Positions 1-12,280 of a DNA stretch of 64,000 nt are shown here, in pieces (the stretch's first letter is position 1; each line of letters opens with the position of its first letter). The DNA comes from Microvelia longipes. Its lineage: Eukaryota > Arthropoda > Insecta > Hemiptera > Veliidae. Under the pieces are notes generated by a model that saw nothing but the letters and a program-made list of their open reading frames with translations, was not told where the DNA came from and did not search any database. The stretch is taken from the NCBI GenBank assembly GCA_018340805.1, contig JACMZG010001914.1:47197013-47261012 (forward strand), given 5' to 3'. A program made the position numbers and the translations under genes.

Positions 1-268
1 AAGAAAAGATCAGGTCCGAAGACTGAGGTATATGAAATGGAAATGCATATCAATAATATTTATACATATTTTGTAGAAGGCCAAAAGAAAGACATTTTAA
101 TAACTCGAAAATGCTCTGTATGATGATGAGCGAAATATTGTTTAAATATAACATCTACATTTTCATTTTGTCTCTTAAGCGCCCAAACACATAACATACT
201 TATTATGAAGACCAATACAGTTGATTATGTACAAAAAAATATTTTTTTTTAACAAACGAAGTTGATAT
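1..268. other. AT-rich flank, no gene seen
   Basis: No coding pattern, RNA gene or recognisable repeat is visible. The segment ends at the 5-bp target duplication of the adjoining LTR element. Confidence 0.5.
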
Positions 269-273
269 ATAAG

Positions 274-376
274 TGAAAAGTCTTATCTCGTAATATAAGA
301 TTTAATGTATTTTTAAGACATATATGACTCATCTACAAAATGACAACCTAACTCAAACAATACAAGTGACATATCA
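274..376 (-). repeat. LTR, left copy (3' LTR of the minus-strand element)
   Basis: 103-bp TG...CA repeat that aligns end to end with 3403-3505, with a few single-base differences. It is preceded by ATAAG and followed by a purine run on the minus strand (GGGGAGA) that could be the polypurine tract. LTRs of about 100 bp are very short for a gypsy element. Confidence 0.88.
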
Positions 377-533
377 GATCTCCCCAAGCATGGTTGGTCT
401 CCTCTGAATCAACGTGCTTCTTGCATAGCTCTCCCTTTTCTGTCATTATTTTATACTTACAGTTCTATTTTTTGTACAACTTTTCCTATATGACATTTAT
501 TTCTTTTCCAAATTCCTGATCTGAATCTGTCTC

Positions 534-2348
534 CTACTTAAACTTTCGTCCTGTCTCTCCTCTTTTTTCTTTTCCCTGTAATGTATCTTCATCCGGTTTC
601 ATTAAATTTAAAGTTGTTCTCATTTCTCTTCCAAACATTCGTTTGAAGGGAGATTCGCCTGTGGTTGCTGAAGGAGCATTTCTTAACTGTGTCAGTATTG
701 TTGCCAGTTTCTCCTCAACACTTCCTGCCTCCATGGTTTTTAACAGTTTTTTTATTGTCTGAACAGCTCTTTCTGCAAGACCGTTTGATTTTGGGTGATA
801 CGGCGCTATTGTTCTTTGAGTAATACCGTTGTTATGAAGAAAATCTTGGAACATTTTTGATGTAAATTGCGGGCCATTGTCAGAAACAAGTAAATAGGGT
901 AAACCAAACGTGCTAAACAGCTGTTTTAATTTTGTAATGCACCACTGTGAGGTAGTTACTTTAGTTGGGAAAACCTCTATCCACTTCGTTTCTGCATCAA
1001 CTACAATGAAATAATATTTGCCAGCTTCGGGCCCCGCAAAATCTATATGGATCCGTTGCCATGGCCCTGATGGAGGTAACCATGGATGATTATCTTCCCG
1101 GGCCGGATTGTTTTGCTTTTCACAGCATTGTCTACAGGCTTTTACTAAGTTGTCAATATCTTTGTCTATTCCTTTCCAATAGCAAAATCTTCTAGCTAAC
1201 TGTTTCATTTTTACCATTCCGAGGTGTCCTAAATGAAGTTCTCTTAGTACAATTTTTTGAAGGGTTTGAGGTATTACGACTCTACTACCTCTCATAATAC
1301 ATCCATCCTGCAGAGTAATCTCGCCGTCCGTAAGTCCTAGTCCTTGTAAACTTTCTCCTCGTTCTAATTTTACCTTTATATTTCTTAACCTATCTTCTTT
1401 ATCCGTCTCTTCATTGATTCTTTTTGCTGTTACCGGTAAAATTTCTAATTGATTTATTTGGAATTGTTCCGCTTCGTCTTTAGCATCTAGTTTCTTTGGT
1501 TTATCTACTGGGAACCTGGACAGAAAATCAGCATGTTTATGTTCTGAAGATTTTTTATATTCTATTTCATAATCAAACCCTGACAAAAATAATGCGTAAT
1601 GAATTAGTCTTGTGGCTGACAGTGGAGGTAATGCTGTGTGTGGTCCTAAAATAGCTATCAGTGGCTTGTGGTCTGTTTGTATAATAAATTTTCGTCCATA
1701 ACAATAAGTGAAAAATTTCTTAAGTCCCCAGTGTATCCCTAACGCTTCTTTGTCTATCTGGCTGTATTTCATTTCACTTTTAGTGAGTGATCGCGAAGCG
1801 AAAGCAACTGGTTTTTCTTTCCCATGTTCATCTCGTATTGATAATACCGCGCCGAGTCCCACTGGTGAGGCGTCCGTTGCTAAAACTAAAATTTTTTCCG
1901 GGTCATAATGTGCTAAAACTCTTTTGCTTGTGATTTCTTTCTTTACTCTGTTAAAACTTTCCTCTGTTTTCTCAGTCCACTCAAATTTAATGTTTTTCTG
2001 TAAAAGTCTGTTTAACGGATATAAAATTGTTGCTAAATTTGGTATAAATCTGTTGTAATAGTTGGCTAGTCCTAGAAATGTTCTCAGTTCGTTTAAATTT
2101 TCTGGTCTTTTTGCGTCCACAATTCCTCTTACTTTGTCTGCTGAAGTCCGTATTCCTGTCTCATCTATAACGTCTCCTAAATATTTTATGGATTTTTCAA
2201 AAAAGTTACACTTATCCTTATTCAATTTTAAATCATAAGCTCTTAATTGTCGAAAAACTATTTGTAGTCTCTGTATAACTTCTTCTTTACTTGTTCCATG
2301 GACAATAATATCATCAAAGAAGAAGCTTACCCCGGTTATTCCCTGCAA
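534..2348 (-). pseudogene. Gypsy pol: RT C-terminus, RNase H and integrase
   Basis: A 604-codon open frame begins just before the RT catalytic FFDD (residues 10-13). RNase H follows from about residue 155 (TDASPVGLGAVL) with a TDHKPL motif near 225. The integrase zinc region has CRQC at 405-408. The integrase core has Asp436, Asp490 and Glu526; the 35-residue gap between the last two fits the D,D-35-E pattern. All catalytic acids in this part are present, so the inactivating damage lies upstream, in the frame breaks and the missing gag. The frame stops 158 bp short of the left LTR, leaving a short 3' untranslated stretch. It is the best preserved retroelement coding piece in the window and probably a fairly recent insertion. 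Confidence 0.9.
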
Positions 2349-2968
2349 TAATCCTGTCCATGAGCCTGTTCCATAACTGTGGCGCCGTTTTTACCCCGAA
2401 CATTAATCTATTTACTCTATACATACCCCGATGCGTGCTTAACGTTTGCATCATAGCACTCTCTTCATCCATCGCCATGTGCAGGTAAGCGTTACTGATG
2501 TCGAGAGTACAAAAATATTTAGAACCGTGCATTGAGGCATATATGTCCTCAATTTTCGGTATAGGATATGGTTCATCCTTGATCATTTTATTGACAGTAA
2601 CCTTGAAGTGGGCACATAGTCTCAGAGAGCCATTTGGCTTAATAACTGGTACAACCGGCGTTCCCCATTCCGAAAATACTTTGGTGTAATTATTCCTTCT
2701 TTTCTAGTCTATCTAACTCTTCCTCTATTTTAATTTTCATGGCATAAGGTACCGGTCTCGGCTTAAAATAAACTGGTTTAGCGTCTTCTTTTAAATAATA
2801 ATGTCCTTTCACATTAGGTATCTGTCCTATTTTCTTTTTAAAAACGTCTTCGTACTCAGTTAATAGTTTGTCCAGTGTCGCAAAATTTAATTCGGTGCCA
2901 ATTGATCTAATATCCCCCCAATCTAATTTCACCTCTCTTATCAGTCTCTTCCGAAAATCGGGTCCCAC
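2314..2968 (-). pseudogene. Reverse transcriptase N-terminal half, gypsy pol (broken)
   Basis: Two minus-strand frames together cover the fingers and palm of a Ty3/gypsy reverse transcriptase. Positions 2690-2968 hold the lead-in with the KPRPVPYA-type motif. Positions 2314-2586 hold the conserved block with FCTLDISNAYLH (first catalytic Asp) and the LMFGVKTAP motif. The bridge at about 2587-2690 encodes a GTPVVPVIKPNG-type segment but needs a frame change near 2655-2690. A further frame change near 2314-2348 joins it to the catalytic FDD in the next open frame. The enzyme copied the element RNA into DNA; this copy cannot make a continuous protein. Family assignment is firm from motif order. 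Confidence 0.87.
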
Positions 2969-2974
2969 CTTTCC

Positions 2975-3310
2975 GTCAATTATGTATAATTTACTTGTGC
3001 AGTCGTCCTTTATACCTCCAGTTTACAATTGCTACTCCCGTTGGTATAATTTTTTCTCCCGTGTATGTTCGAAGTTCAACTTTAGTTTCATCTACTTTGT
3101 TTTTAGTTTTTAATTGATTCCAGTCGTTTAAGGAAATAGTACTCAGAGCCGCGCCCGTATCTAATTCCATAGTTATTTGATTACCTTCTATATAAATATC
3201 AACTAGAAACCTATCGGATACTCTACCTGAAATAGTGTTTATTTCGTAGGGACCATCTTCTTCACTATCTGTTTCTTGGCCTTGGTATACGTTTTTGGCA
3301 TCTTTAGCAT
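2975..3310 (-). pseudogene. Retropepsin (aspartic protease) segment of gypsy pol
   Basis: The minus-strand translation carries the retropepsin active-site signature LDTGAALSTIS near 3150-3185, preceded by an acidic linker. In the functional family this enzyme cuts the Gag-Pol polyprotein inside the particle. The frame is lost near 2985-3000, where the protease runs into a stop; the RT lead-in continues in another frame, which points to a single-base indel. No gag or zinc-knuckle sequence precedes it before the primer-binding site. This makes it the N-terminal remnant of a broken pol and not a complete protease gene. Confidence 0.8.
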
Positions 3311-3389
3311 TTACAGTTCAAAAAATATAAGTTCGTGAAAAGTTTTTTACTTACTGCTTCTAATTGTGACCGCAGGTGTTCACTTTTTT

Positions 3390-3400
3390 CCTCGTCGCCA
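3390..3400 (-). other. Primer-binding site, tRNA-Ser type
   Basis: Two bases inside the 5' LTR the minus strand reads TGGCGACGAGG. This is the complement of CCTCGTCGCCA, the 3' end expected for an insect tRNA-Ser of the GCU class with CCA added. The position and TGG start fit a retroelement minus-strand primer site. Confidence 0.75.
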
Positions 3401-3402
3401 TT

Positions 3403-3505
3403 TGAAAAGTCTTATACTCGTAATATAAGAATTAATGTATTTTTAAGACATATATGAACTCATCACAAAATGACAACTAACTCAAAACAATACAGTGACA
3501 TATCA
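3403..3505 (-). repeat. LTR, right copy (5' LTR of the minus-strand element)
   Basis: 103-bp TG...CA direct-repeat partner of 274-376, followed immediately by the second ATAAG target copy at 3506-3510. Because pol reads leftward, this is the promoter-side LTR. Confidence 0.88.
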
Positions 3506-4008
3506 ATAAGTAATAACAAATAATTTCAAATTACTTCTAAATGCAATATTAGAACAAATGTAAGCATGGAAAAAATTTTACATCCTGAGATAAGTTACAA
3601 ATAGTCGAAATAGTCTTCTTAAGGTTGCTCAATGATATGAGATAGACACTGTCATCAGTATGTACTTGTATTTATATATGTATTTGTACTATTTTAGCAA
3701 ATACCAAATGAAGTTATATATGGGTAATTATTTGTTTCAGAACGAAAAGTGAGGCATAAAAATGACAGAAACATTCGATATTCGCTGAGCGTCAAGTCAT
3801 GAATGAAGAAGGCATAGCAGTAGAATCTGATACGAACAACTTTACTACACCTGGGTAAATTCTTATCTTGTTTATATATAATTCATCAAATTAGCGAACA
3901 ATAAGTTGTAGATTTAAGGGAAGGAGAAATCAATCAAGCCAGGCGAATAGCCGCTCATTTAGCCCTTCATACTCTTTTCACCAATTCAGAAATCGTCCGA
4001 ATACATTT

Positions 4009-4440
4009 GTGACTCATTTTGTACTACTTCAAACAATTTTTTTCTGAAAATATACTCCTACCTTAAATTATGAACAAAAACATAGTCTATCTAGCCAGAG
4101 TCCCTTCATATGATTGCGCATGCTCAAAATTTTATAAAATCGCACAAATAGTTTTCTTGAAATAATGGTTCCCTGTGGGTCGAGTACAAAAACATGAATG
4201 AAGCATTTTTTGAAGATGGCAAAATTTCTAATATATAGAGGGTTAAATCATCAAAATCGGATAACTATAACTAAAGTTATTGCTCTTTCTTTTAAAAAAT
4301 ATTGACTTTGTGAATTTTAGCTAATAAACAAACGTCATAACATTAGATGTGTTATCCGATTTTGAATCAATTATTATTTATTATTGAATTTAAGGTAGGT
4401 ATGAAACCTATGCACTGCGACTTTAAGTCTTTTGTACGTA
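4009..4440. repeat. Half copy of the TA-flanked palindromic MITE seen at 46826-47487
   Basis: Starts with GTGACTCATTTTGTACTACT and follows the left half of the 46826-47487 element through a segment reading TCATCAAAATCGGATAACT. It then diverges, so only one arm and the centre are present. No terminal repeat pair is seen. The rest of 3511-5040 shows no gene. Confidence 0.65.
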
Positions 4441-5042
4441 AAATTTAGAGCCAAACCTCCGAATCTAGATCAAGACTTCAATTTTAGATCAATAAGGCAT
4501 CCCAGTGTTAATACGATTTAAAAAAAACGCTTAACCATTAGGCATACTATTTCTTTTACAAAAAAAATCAATATAAAATAATGAGACCTACACTTCAGGT
4601 TGATAATTAATCTGAGCTGCGCAGGTTGTAAATTATTCCGCATTCATTTCATTAAACACATTTAAACGAAGCTTTTAACGTATTCATTATGACGGAATAA
4701 CCGTTACAAATAATTTAAAAAAAGGACTTTTCAAAAAGTTAAAACAGTGTTCTATTTTTCGTTTAAAGTCTTCTGTTTAATTCAAATATTGTCTTGAAAA
4801 ATTCTTACATTTACTTTTTGTAAATTCCTCCCTTCCCCTCATCCAAAGATATTAAATCTAAATACATCGCAATCCACTTTCCTATAAAAGCTTAGATGTA
4901 TTTAAGCAGCGGAAACTAACACATCTTTTACTTTACCAAAGTAGGTAATATAAGATATAAGAAAAATATTGTTAACTGGCAAACATATTAAAACGAATAA
5001 ATTTTTTTTGATCGATTTCGATTTGAAATTGATTCTATGATG

Positions 5043-6292
<1,250 letters not shown>

Positions 6293-6364
6293 CCCAAGTT
6301 TAATCTCATTATCAACATTAGTTCATTTTTTGTCGAATGAATCGAATAAATTTAATGAATTATG

Positions 6365-6800
6365 GTACGAGGTACCTCAGAACTTTTCTTAACACATCGA
6401 ATTCTCTACGCTCACCCTCCATACTTCAGTCTCCCTTCTCTCGTACTCAGATAGCAAATACATCCGTTTTATTCTCAGCGTATAACGTTTTATTCTCACT
6501 TATACAGCACTGTCCTCGCTCAATGCTGCTAACCTTTTATGATCCAACGAAAACAATGGACGTACTTGTTGTATTAAAACAAAACTTGGTGAACTATTTA
6601 TTACGTAATAAATATTGGTGGTATATACTTGTACCAAATTTCAATACAATTCTCAGAAGAGAATATAGAGAGAAAAGTTGCGTAGATTTCCCTCTCGCGG
6701 CGCAGGTCTTTTTCAAGACCTCATGCGAGAGGTACTTTATAATGAATACATCAATTATTGTAAAATATGTCATTTTAAAAAATAAGAATATTTAAAAAAA
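6365..6800. repeat. Dispersed repeat G (GGTACCTCGGAACTTTTC family)
   Basis: Contains a GGTACCTC.GAACTTTTC start, a motif akin to ACTCGC.TCGCTCGTCCTCAG, and a segment like CACTG.CCTCGCTCAATGCTGCTAA. The same order recurs at 26028-26270, 31400-31650, 55945-56260 and 56825-57170, and inverted at 50745-50970. No intact protein is visible, so it is probably a non-autonomous mobile element. The ends are not defined. Confidence 0.7.
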
Positions 6801-6919
6801 ATGGATTATTTTCCTCATTTTAAAAAAAACGTACTCAAGTGATTCGATAAAAATTGAACTAATCCTTACATTGAAATAAAATTTGGCACGAATGTCAGTC
6901 TTATACACGGTTTCAGGCG

Positions 6920-7335
6920 TGTTAATGACGTCATCGAACAATTATTTTCCGAATGGCACAACTACACCTTTATAAACTGATTATTGTACAAAGTTTCAAC
7001 TCTTTAGCATAAATTCACTAGGAGCATAAATACACTCAGATGATATAACACAAACACACACACATTTACACACACACACACATTTAGACCAACAAGTTTG
7101 TGAAAACACACAAAGTTTTGACACACACACACACACACACACATTTAGACCAACAAGTTTGTGAAAACACACAAAGTTTTGACATACACACACACATTTA
7201 GACCAACAACTTTGTGAAAACCACTTATAAGTTCCTAAAAACACCTAAAATGGATACTTTCGGTGACATCCTTGTTTCGGGTTTTTTTGCAAACACAATA
7301 CTTTTCCTATATACCTACGATATAAATGAGGAACA
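6920..7335. repeat. Dispersed repeat A with internal CA microsatellite
   Basis: Contains TTATTTTCCGAAT.GCACAACTAC, a TCTAGCATAAATACACTGGG-like segment, a (CA)n stretch at 7042-7194 in imperfect tandem blocks of about 60 bp, and an end reading TTTTTTGCAAACAC.ATACTTTTCCTAT. Copies: 38890-39130 and 57365-57600, and inverted 15740-15960, 50200-50440 and 56290-56480. It often sits directly after repeat G, so the two may be parts of one longer element. Confidence 0.7.
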
Positions 7336-8838
7336 TAAAAAAACGAAAAATAATTTAATTCTGTTCAAATGGGCTAATACAGAAACTCTTAAAGTAGAAA
7401 ATAAGAATCTTGAGTTACATATTAATAGGGCTAGTATATATACGTCTTTCTTGGATAACATAACATAACATAATCGTTTATTCTCTAATAAGTACAACTT
7501 TTTTGGAGAATCGTCATGCTTTTACATATTTGCACAAAAAAAATAATAAATAAGTTAAATAAATAAATAGTTAAAATTTAAAAGATAACAATGAAAAAGG
7601 ACAAAACATATTTTTATTTATAAAAAGGACTTAATCTGGTATATGACTTTACTTGTTAGGTATTCCTTACATTCTCTAATGAACTTTTTAAAGCTCTCCT
7701 CATATTGAACACTCTCAGGTAGGTATTATAGAAAATTATACCATTACACCAAATTGATCACCAAAGGTAAGCAGAATCGAGCTCAGTGTCTTTATTATTA
7801 AATAAATAATAAAACTATGCTATTATTGGGGGAAAAACTGCTGCTATTACTGTCTAAGGACGAGCGAAGCAAATCCGATGAAGTGTTGCAGGACAAGTTA
7901 AGCGGTGTTAATATCTTGAGGACGAGCGAAGCGAGTCTGAAGTAGTAAAGATTAAGCGTAATAAATCCGATATGGTGTAAAAAAGATACGAGGTAATTCG
8001 TACCTGAATTTTCCGTTTGCAAAATACAAGAAATATATTTGGAAAATGACTAGGTCAGATTTTCATGGCAATAAAGTGTGGTGGTATCGACAGGTCAATT
8101 CAGTACTTTTTATTTTAAAGCAAAATAAAATAATAAAATTTTATTGATCCTTTTTCTTATACTTTACTTATTGACTTTTAATATGCCAGAAAATGCTGAG
8201 CCATACGTTTAATATTGAAATATAAATATAAGCTTCCTGTTTCCCTTCCACTGTATTTATTTTTTTTTTTTTTATCGATTGTGAAGAAATATTTTTAGAA
8301 AGAACATCAAATATTAATCTATCTTAATAAAATTTCTGAATAATACAGCACTTTTGAATAAAAAAATCGGGTTAGAATACCTGTTTTCCGCACGAAGCTC
8401 GAATCTTTGTACGGAATTTTTCCGCACGAAATTCTGCGCTCGTTCTCAGAATGACTTGGTTTTCGAAAGCTTTGAGTCATGTTACTTCAGTACTACCTTT
8501 GACTAGAGAATGAAAAATTGGGTAAAGAGCACCTTAGTACTCATGTATAATCACATGGTTATATATAACCTAAGGTGGTATTACTTCGGTTTCGCTGCGC
8601 TCGACCTAAGAATAAAATGGATAAATTAGACCTAATGTTTTAAATAAATTGGACTTTTAGCCTGAAAAATATTTTCTCAACTAGACCTAAAGGCTGATTT
8701 TTGTGCCAAGTTCTCTTTAGCATCAAAAGAGTGGGAGTAATGCGTGAAACAGACAGACAAACAGCATGATAAAAACTACTGAGTTCGTTATGTAAAACCC
8801 TGAAACGGATATTTATAGAATAACCCTGGTTTCGGAAT
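7336..8838. other. Non-genic, fragments of dispersed repeats
   Basis: AT-rich, no gene. GAGGACGAGCGAAGCGAGTC-like pieces at 7855-7940 and TTTCGCTGCGCTCGACCT near 8588 belong to the repeat G group. Nothing else is recognised. Confidence 0.45.
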
Positions 8839-8839
8839 A

Positions 8840-9292
8840 AATGTGTGTTTCCGTGCTTAACAATCCATTTTTTACTGAAGTTTCCGCTTTATGATTTATT
8901 ACTTTTCCAAGTACTACTCGTAACTCATTTGAAAGAAAGAAAATGCGTATTTTTCAAAGAAAATGTGTTAAAACATTTAAAGATACTCTTTAAATGTATA
9001 TGTTATGTGTTAGTTTAAAGCTGTAACTGAGCTTTAAACTAAAATAGTGGAAGTAATGGTGCGCACTACTCATTATAGAGTCATAGTTTTGTATAACCAA
9101 CAACCAACGGGCTATAGTTATAAGCATTTCCTTTGAAACATACAAAAAAAGAGTTTTAAGTAGTGTTTTATAATTAAGTAACTGCTTAAATGTAAAGCAT
9201 AAACCGGAACCTTAAGCATGAAATGAAGAGTTATGGACGGAAAATACGCATTGCAAAGGAAATTCGACCGGCATTCGTACCACCGCGCCAGA
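8840..9292. repeat. Diverged foldback element (related to 12281-12986)
   Basis: The left arm begins GTGTTTCCGTGCTTAACAA. The right arm carries the reverse complement of the same family and ends ACCACCGCGCCAGAA. Arms match the 12281-12986 and 31807-32479 palindromes in order but are more diverged, so this is an older copy. Confidence 0.7.
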
Positions 9293-10089
9293 AGTTTTGA
9301 GTTTTTGCTACAAACACAACTAGCCCTAAAGAATAATTTTATTACCAAATCAAAGAACATAAGAAGGAATTGTATATTTAAATAAAATTTTCTAAACGAA
9401 TTAAAAAACAAATTTTACAATTTTAATCGTATTAAAGTAAAAAGAAAAGTAGGACAGATATAATTTTATCTTTTAATGTCTAAAAAGACGAGAAGGAATT
9501 TTCATTATTATTTGAGATACGGTTGCAATCCTTGTAGCCCCTAACTCCCTGCCCTGGTTTCAAAATGAAAAGTGAAATTTATACAAAAGTGAAATTAAGG
9601 TAAAGGAAAAACATATCACGACCTTTAAAAGGTGAACTTATTGCAACCTTCACACTTTGACTTCTCGACCTAGACAAAGCCGTGTTGTAAATGGAAAACA
9701 AATTTTAATGTTTTTAAATTGAGTTTTATCTTTTGAAAAAACGTTTTAGACGTCGTTTTACTACCACTGAAGATTAAATACTTTTAATACGTATTAACTT
9801 TAATACGTAATTTTAATACGTATTACTGATAACACTTCAAAATAACAAATAAGGTAAAACCACTTATAATACTTAAAATGTATAATGTTGGTGTGATATA
9901 AATAATTTTAGTGTGGATATACAATATACATACTATTTTTCCTATGTTTTGAAGCTATGCCAGAAAATGTTCTTGTAATGACCATAAAGAAAATCTCCGC
10001 TACTCCTGCATTGGATGGAAGTTTTAGTAAAAATTTAATTTATATTATGTTTTGAAATAATAAGAAATTTTTTTGACATTTCAGTAATA
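9293..10089. other. Non-genic interval
   Basis: AT-rich sequence without recognisable gene or repeat. A small run of TTTTAATACGTATTA units lies near 9780-9825. Confidence 0.4.
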
Positions 10090-10766
10090 CACGGTACGTC
10101 CAGAAAGTGTGTTCCGTTTTAATTATTTATTTCAGCTACAGCACCGCGATTCATGTTCCGCACTTGCGTGGTATCAAGGAGAAAACCGTGTGCCATTTTG
10201 AGATCGCTGTCAGCCACGAACGCTTTGCTGAGCTTGTTTACAATGTCGGTGTTGATTTAAAATCCCGCCGCATGTGAAATCTGATTTATGATTTGTTTTC
10301 TAAACGCGAATGCCCTAAACACTTAGGCTAGACCAGCAATGCTTTTCTGTATTGTTGGTTTAAATAGCTGTTGTCATGGTATCAGTTTATGTTAAGCAGA
10401 ATGAAAGTCAGAAAATGATAAGCAGATAGCTTTGTTTCACACAGCTAAAAAAGTGTTACGAATTGAAATTTATTTGCAAATTTGTCAAGTTTACGGACAT
10501 AATGCAGTGATTCAAGGGTATGAAGAAGGATTTCCAAAAATTTCCGACACCTACACAAACGAATCATAAATCTAATATCACAAGCGGCGGGAGTTTTAAT
10601 TAACCCACATTATAAACAAGCATAGCATAGCGTTTGTGGCTGACAGCCTATTTAAAATCGAGCACGGTTTTCTCCTTGATAAAGAGCGTCCGCAATGAAG
10701 AAACTGCAATCGCAGCGCTGCAGCTGTGATTAATTATACCGGAACTTATTTTCTGGACATACCTTG
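10090..10766. mobile_element. Degraded Tc1/mariner-like element with about 200-bp inverted repeats
   Basis: The ends are inverted copies (CACGGTACGTCCAGAAA on the left, CAAGGTATGTCCAGAAA on the right strand), each bordered by TA. Homology continues inward about 200 bp through a CAAGGAGAAAACCGTG segment and CTGTCAGCCAC. The middle still reads like a mariner N-terminus (IEIYLQICQVYGHNAVI type) but is too short and broken to encode transposase. A non-autonomous derivative. Confidence 0.82.
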
Positions 10767-11029
10767 TATTGCTGAAATGCCTACATATTTTTCTTATTAA
10801 TTCAAAAATTTAAGTAAATGAAAATTTTATAAAAACTGCCATCTATTCCAAGAGTAGCGGCCGTTTTCTTTAGTCATTACTGTAGTATCTAAATGTACGC
10901 TGTTACTAAGGATTTTAGAAATATAGTATGAACATATGACATAAACTTGAGTGTAGCTTCCACTCAAACATGTTTGACCTGACCTCTATTAAGTCTTTAG
11001 CTACTACTGCATGCTTAAAGTTCAAATGT

Positions 11030-11190
11030 TAACTAGAATAATAACACAATATACTTAATATGGGTAATATATTACAATTGGTAATAAAATTGCGACAGGA
11101 ATAGGATGAAGAATTAATACATTATTAATTGATTATTCGCTATTTAAAAAATTAATACTAAAAAAGTTTTTTTGCAGACAGCATTTATGA
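11030..11190. repeat. Long inverted repeat arm 1 (partner 14983-15140)
   Basis: About 160 bp, including AATTGCGACAGGAATAGGAT-like sequence and TTTTTTTGCAGACAGCATTT, present in reverse complement at 14983-15140 with few changes. Confidence 0.85.
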
Positions 11191-11204
11191 TGTTATCTTT
11201 GTTT

Positions 11205-11310
11205 TTAGCGAATTTCCTTTGGAAATTCGCCTAATGGGATAGGCGTCATGGCGGAATTCGAACCTCGGACCACGACACAAATCCGTTTCAGAGGTCCCTA
11301 ATGACGAAAA
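11205..11310. repeat. Short dispersed repeat with tRNA-like B box on minus strand
   Basis: TTTTTAGCGAATTTCCTTTG leads into a segment whose minus strand reads CCGAGGTTCGAATTCC, close to a tRNA T-arm/B box. A relative lies at 22965-23070. Possibly a SINE fragment. Confidence 0.45.
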
Positions 11311-11324
11311 AATAAGTTTCGCGA

Positions 11325-11353
11325 GACTATATATTATATATATTATATATATA

Positions 11354-11413
<60 letters not shown>

Positions 11414-11414
11414 C

Positions 11415-11478
<64 letters not shown>
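11325..11478. repeat. TA microsatellite
   Basis: (TA)n with ATTA phase slips. Confidence 0.96.
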
Positions 11479-11482
<4 letters not shown>

Positions 11483-11699
11483 TTCTAGACACTTTATTGT
11501 AAACACTCTATCTTTCGAACGGATTAATATTTTTTAACCAAACTTGGTGCAAAAATCAACCTTCGGGAGGACACGAACCCTATTGAAAACCAGGTTTTTG
11601 TGACGTCATTAACCCGGTTTGCTGAGTCAGCAAAATTTTGAAAAAATCGGCAAAATTCATGGTTAATATTTTTTGCCGCGAAAAAGGTCAATATTTATG

Positions 11700-12062
11700 T
11701 TTTTTAAGACGCTGAATCGAATGAAACCGGTCCGAAGACGATACGACCATTCTAAGTGACCTAAAAATCGAAAAAACCATTGTAAATTACCAAAAACCAA
11801 AATTTAGGTCGATAAAAAATAAATTTCGAGTAGGGTGTCGTTTTCTATGTAATTTTGGGCGCTGAATCGAATGAAACCGGTCCGAAGACGATACGACCAC
11901 TTTAAGTTACCAAAAAGTCGAAAAAACCACAAAAATTATAGAAAACCAAAATTACGGTCGTCGAAAATTAAATTTCGAGTAGGGTGTCGTTTTCAATGTT
12001 TTTTGGGCCTCTGAGTTGAATGGCAGTGGTCCGGAGTCAATACGACCACTCAAACTCAGGGT
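11700..12062. repeat. Tandem repeat, about 150-bp period, 2.5-3 copies
   Basis: The block GCTGAATCGAATGAAACCGG...GACGATACGACCA occurs at about 11709 and 11860, with a more diverged third start near 12005. AAATTTCGAGTAGGGTGTCG separates units. A related single copy lies near 23590. No coding capacity. Confidence 0.8.
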
Positions 12063-12235
12063 ACCTGGGTTCACATCCTGGAAGGGTCGATAATTTTTAT
12101 TGTTTTTTTTACTTAATATAAGTTTACAACTATAAAATAAATCTAGCGCGGTGGTCCGCATGTCGGGCGAATTTCCTTTGGATGCGAGCTCTTAAACCCA
12201 AAGTACCTGGATTCGAATCCTAGTAGGGACAATCA
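12050..12235 (+). repeat. tRNA-like/SINE fragments with B-box motifs
   Basis: Two successive segments carry B-box-like sequences: CCTGGGTTCACATCC near 12063-12080, and GGATTCGAATCC at 12209-12220, which is close to the RNA polymerase III consensus. Each is followed by a T-rich stretch and ATATAAGTTTACAACT. No clean tRNA fold is seen, so they are probably SINE parts joined to the foldback termini. Confidence 0.4.
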
Positions 12236-12280
12236 TTTTTTATCGTTTTTTTCCTAATATAAGTTTACAACTAAAAATAA

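Larger units (their letters stand above)
274..3505 (-). mobile_element. Ty3/gypsy LTR retrotransposon, internally deleted and frameshifted
   Basis: Two near-identical 103-bp direct repeats (274-376 and 3403-3505) begin TG and end CA. They are flanked by the same 5-bp target duplication, ATAAG (269-273 and 3506-3510). The interior, read on the minus strand, gives in order: a primer-binding site next to the right LTR, an aspartic protease with the DTGA motif, reverse transcriptase, RNase H and integrase. That order (integrase last) is the Ty3/gypsy order. No gag is visible between the primer site and the protease, so about a third of a normal element is missing. At least three frameshifts break pol. 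The wording of the RT segment is close to the K02A2.6-like gypsy proteins common in insects. The element is a non-autonomous relic, but both boundaries are intact. Confidence 0.93.

Noticed and set aside
6996..7244. Cys/Val-rich frame on the minus strand
   Set aside because: Translation of a CA microsatellite with 60-bp local repeats.
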